NCBI GenBank assembly: GCA_937901265.1
Contig: CALCHA010000412.1
Span: 1 to 5,387 of the forward strand
Reading direction: 5' to 3'
Length of the DNA stretch: 5,387 bases
From: an uncultured Phycisphaerales bacterium
Lineage (GTDB): Bacteria > Planctomycetota > Phycisphaerae > WQYP01
A program made the translations under genes and the position numbers. The notes beneath the pieces are model-generated. The model saw only the letters and a list, made by a program, of their open reading frames with translations, was not told the DNA's origin and ran no database searches. Shown one piece after another: positions 5,098 to 5,387 of this stretch (positions are counted from its first letter, which is position 1; the number at the start of each line of letters is the position of its first letter).

Positions 5098-5387
5098 ACG
5101 GCGGCCCTTTCAGTGGCACCTGGCCCCCCCACCGGGGACGTGTGGCGATTGACGTGTTGTGCACGGACATCGGCGTAAATCTTCTCAAGCTCGTCAACGT
5201 ACTGCGGGATGGACTTGGGCATCGCGGTCCCGGCCGCCAGACGCCGCAGAAACGGGCGATCGAGCGCCAGGCGTTGCAACTGCCTCGCCAGACCAGCGGA
5301 ATCGCCCTTTTCAAACAGCAGCCCGCTGGCCTCGTGGGCGACGGCCTCCGACATGCCTCCAAGGTTGGTCGCCAGGACCGGGCAGCC
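5094..5387 (-). CDS. GT4-family glycosyltransferase (GT1), C-terminal 97 residues only
   Basis: The frame is open to the window edge, so the N-terminal acceptor domain and most of the donor domain are not visible. It starts inside the conserved donor-site segment GCPVLATNLGGMSEAV, directly after where the EX7E motif would be. It continues with SGLLFEKGDSAGLARQLQRL and the final helix DELEKIYADV, followed by a low-complexity tail ending RAAV. Residue by residue it parallels the GT2 end (GTPVLASNLGGMAEAV, DGLLFPPNDATALAALLQQL, NRLEALY), so the two are subfamily members and probably paralogues. The tail is about 16 residues longer than in GT2. The ATG within MSEAV at 5354 is internal, not a start. 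It is the first visible gene of the operon and is translationally coupled to the epimerase by a four-base ATGA overlap. Family is secure; sugar specificity is not inferable. Confidence 0.92.
   Translation of the reverse strand, partial: GCPVLATNLGGMSEAVAHEASGLLFEKGDSAGLARQLQRLALDRPFLRRLAAGTAMPKSIPQYVDELEKIYADVRAQHVNRHTSPVGGPGATERAAV
5121..5137 (-). repeat. Gene-end GC element, copy at the GT1 3' end
   Basis: TGG, seven C, A, CCGGGG on the plus strand, coding for PVGGP within the last 15 residues of GT1. It is nearly identical to the copy at 2733-2749. It lies about 24 bases before the epimerase start, probably too far to be its ribosome site. Confidence 0.5.

Noticed and set aside
4597..5178. 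193-codon plus-strand frame opposite the epimerase
   Set aside because: Shadow of the epimerase Rossmann domain; its translation has no family features.

Overview
The window is GC-rich, with dense, mostly minus-strand coding and few Shine-Dalgarno sites. It carries a class III fructose-1,6-bisphosphatase, a lysine/alanine-rich histone H1-like protein and a block of sugar-transfer genes. This suggests a free-living Gram-negative bacterium, possibly of the Verrucomicrobiota/PVC group. That assignment is inferred from gene content alone and is weak.

Layout. Positions 1-1594 (minus) hold most of a class III fructose-1,6-bisphosphatase gene (fbp), whose 3' end lies outside the window. Positions 1595-2101 are a roughly 500-base divergent intergenic region. 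It holds no convincing gene, but it has an AT-rich partial dyad, a textbook G-quadruplex motif, a plausible sigma70-type promoter and a 20-base near-palindrome. Positions 2102-2626 (plus) encode a 174-residue histone H1-like protein. A near-symmetrical bidirectional terminator (2645-2688) separates it from the convergent minus-strand operon.

That operon (5387 down to 2721) reads: C-terminal end of a GT4 glycosyltransferase (GT1), then an NAD-dependent sugar epimerase/dehydratase, then a second complete GT4 glycosyltransferase (GT2). GT1 and the epimerase overlap by ATGA. The epimerase frame and GT2 are 10 bases apart. The genes look like part of a surface polysaccharide locus (O-antigen, capsule or exopolysaccharide) in which the epimerase would supply a nucleotide sugar to the flanking transferases.

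The most notable observation is an in-frame TGA (4327-4329) that cuts the epimerase after residue 256. Recognisable C-terminal epimerase sequence continues in the same frame for 78 more codons, up to the stop just before GT2. Other points of interest are a short CCCCCC..CCGGGG element at the 3' end of all three operon genes, the G-quadruplex in the divergent intergenic region, and Gln instead of the expected His in a conserved fbp motif at the window edge. I saw no mobile element, CRISPR array, tRNA or rRNA, and no clear new defence or signalling system.
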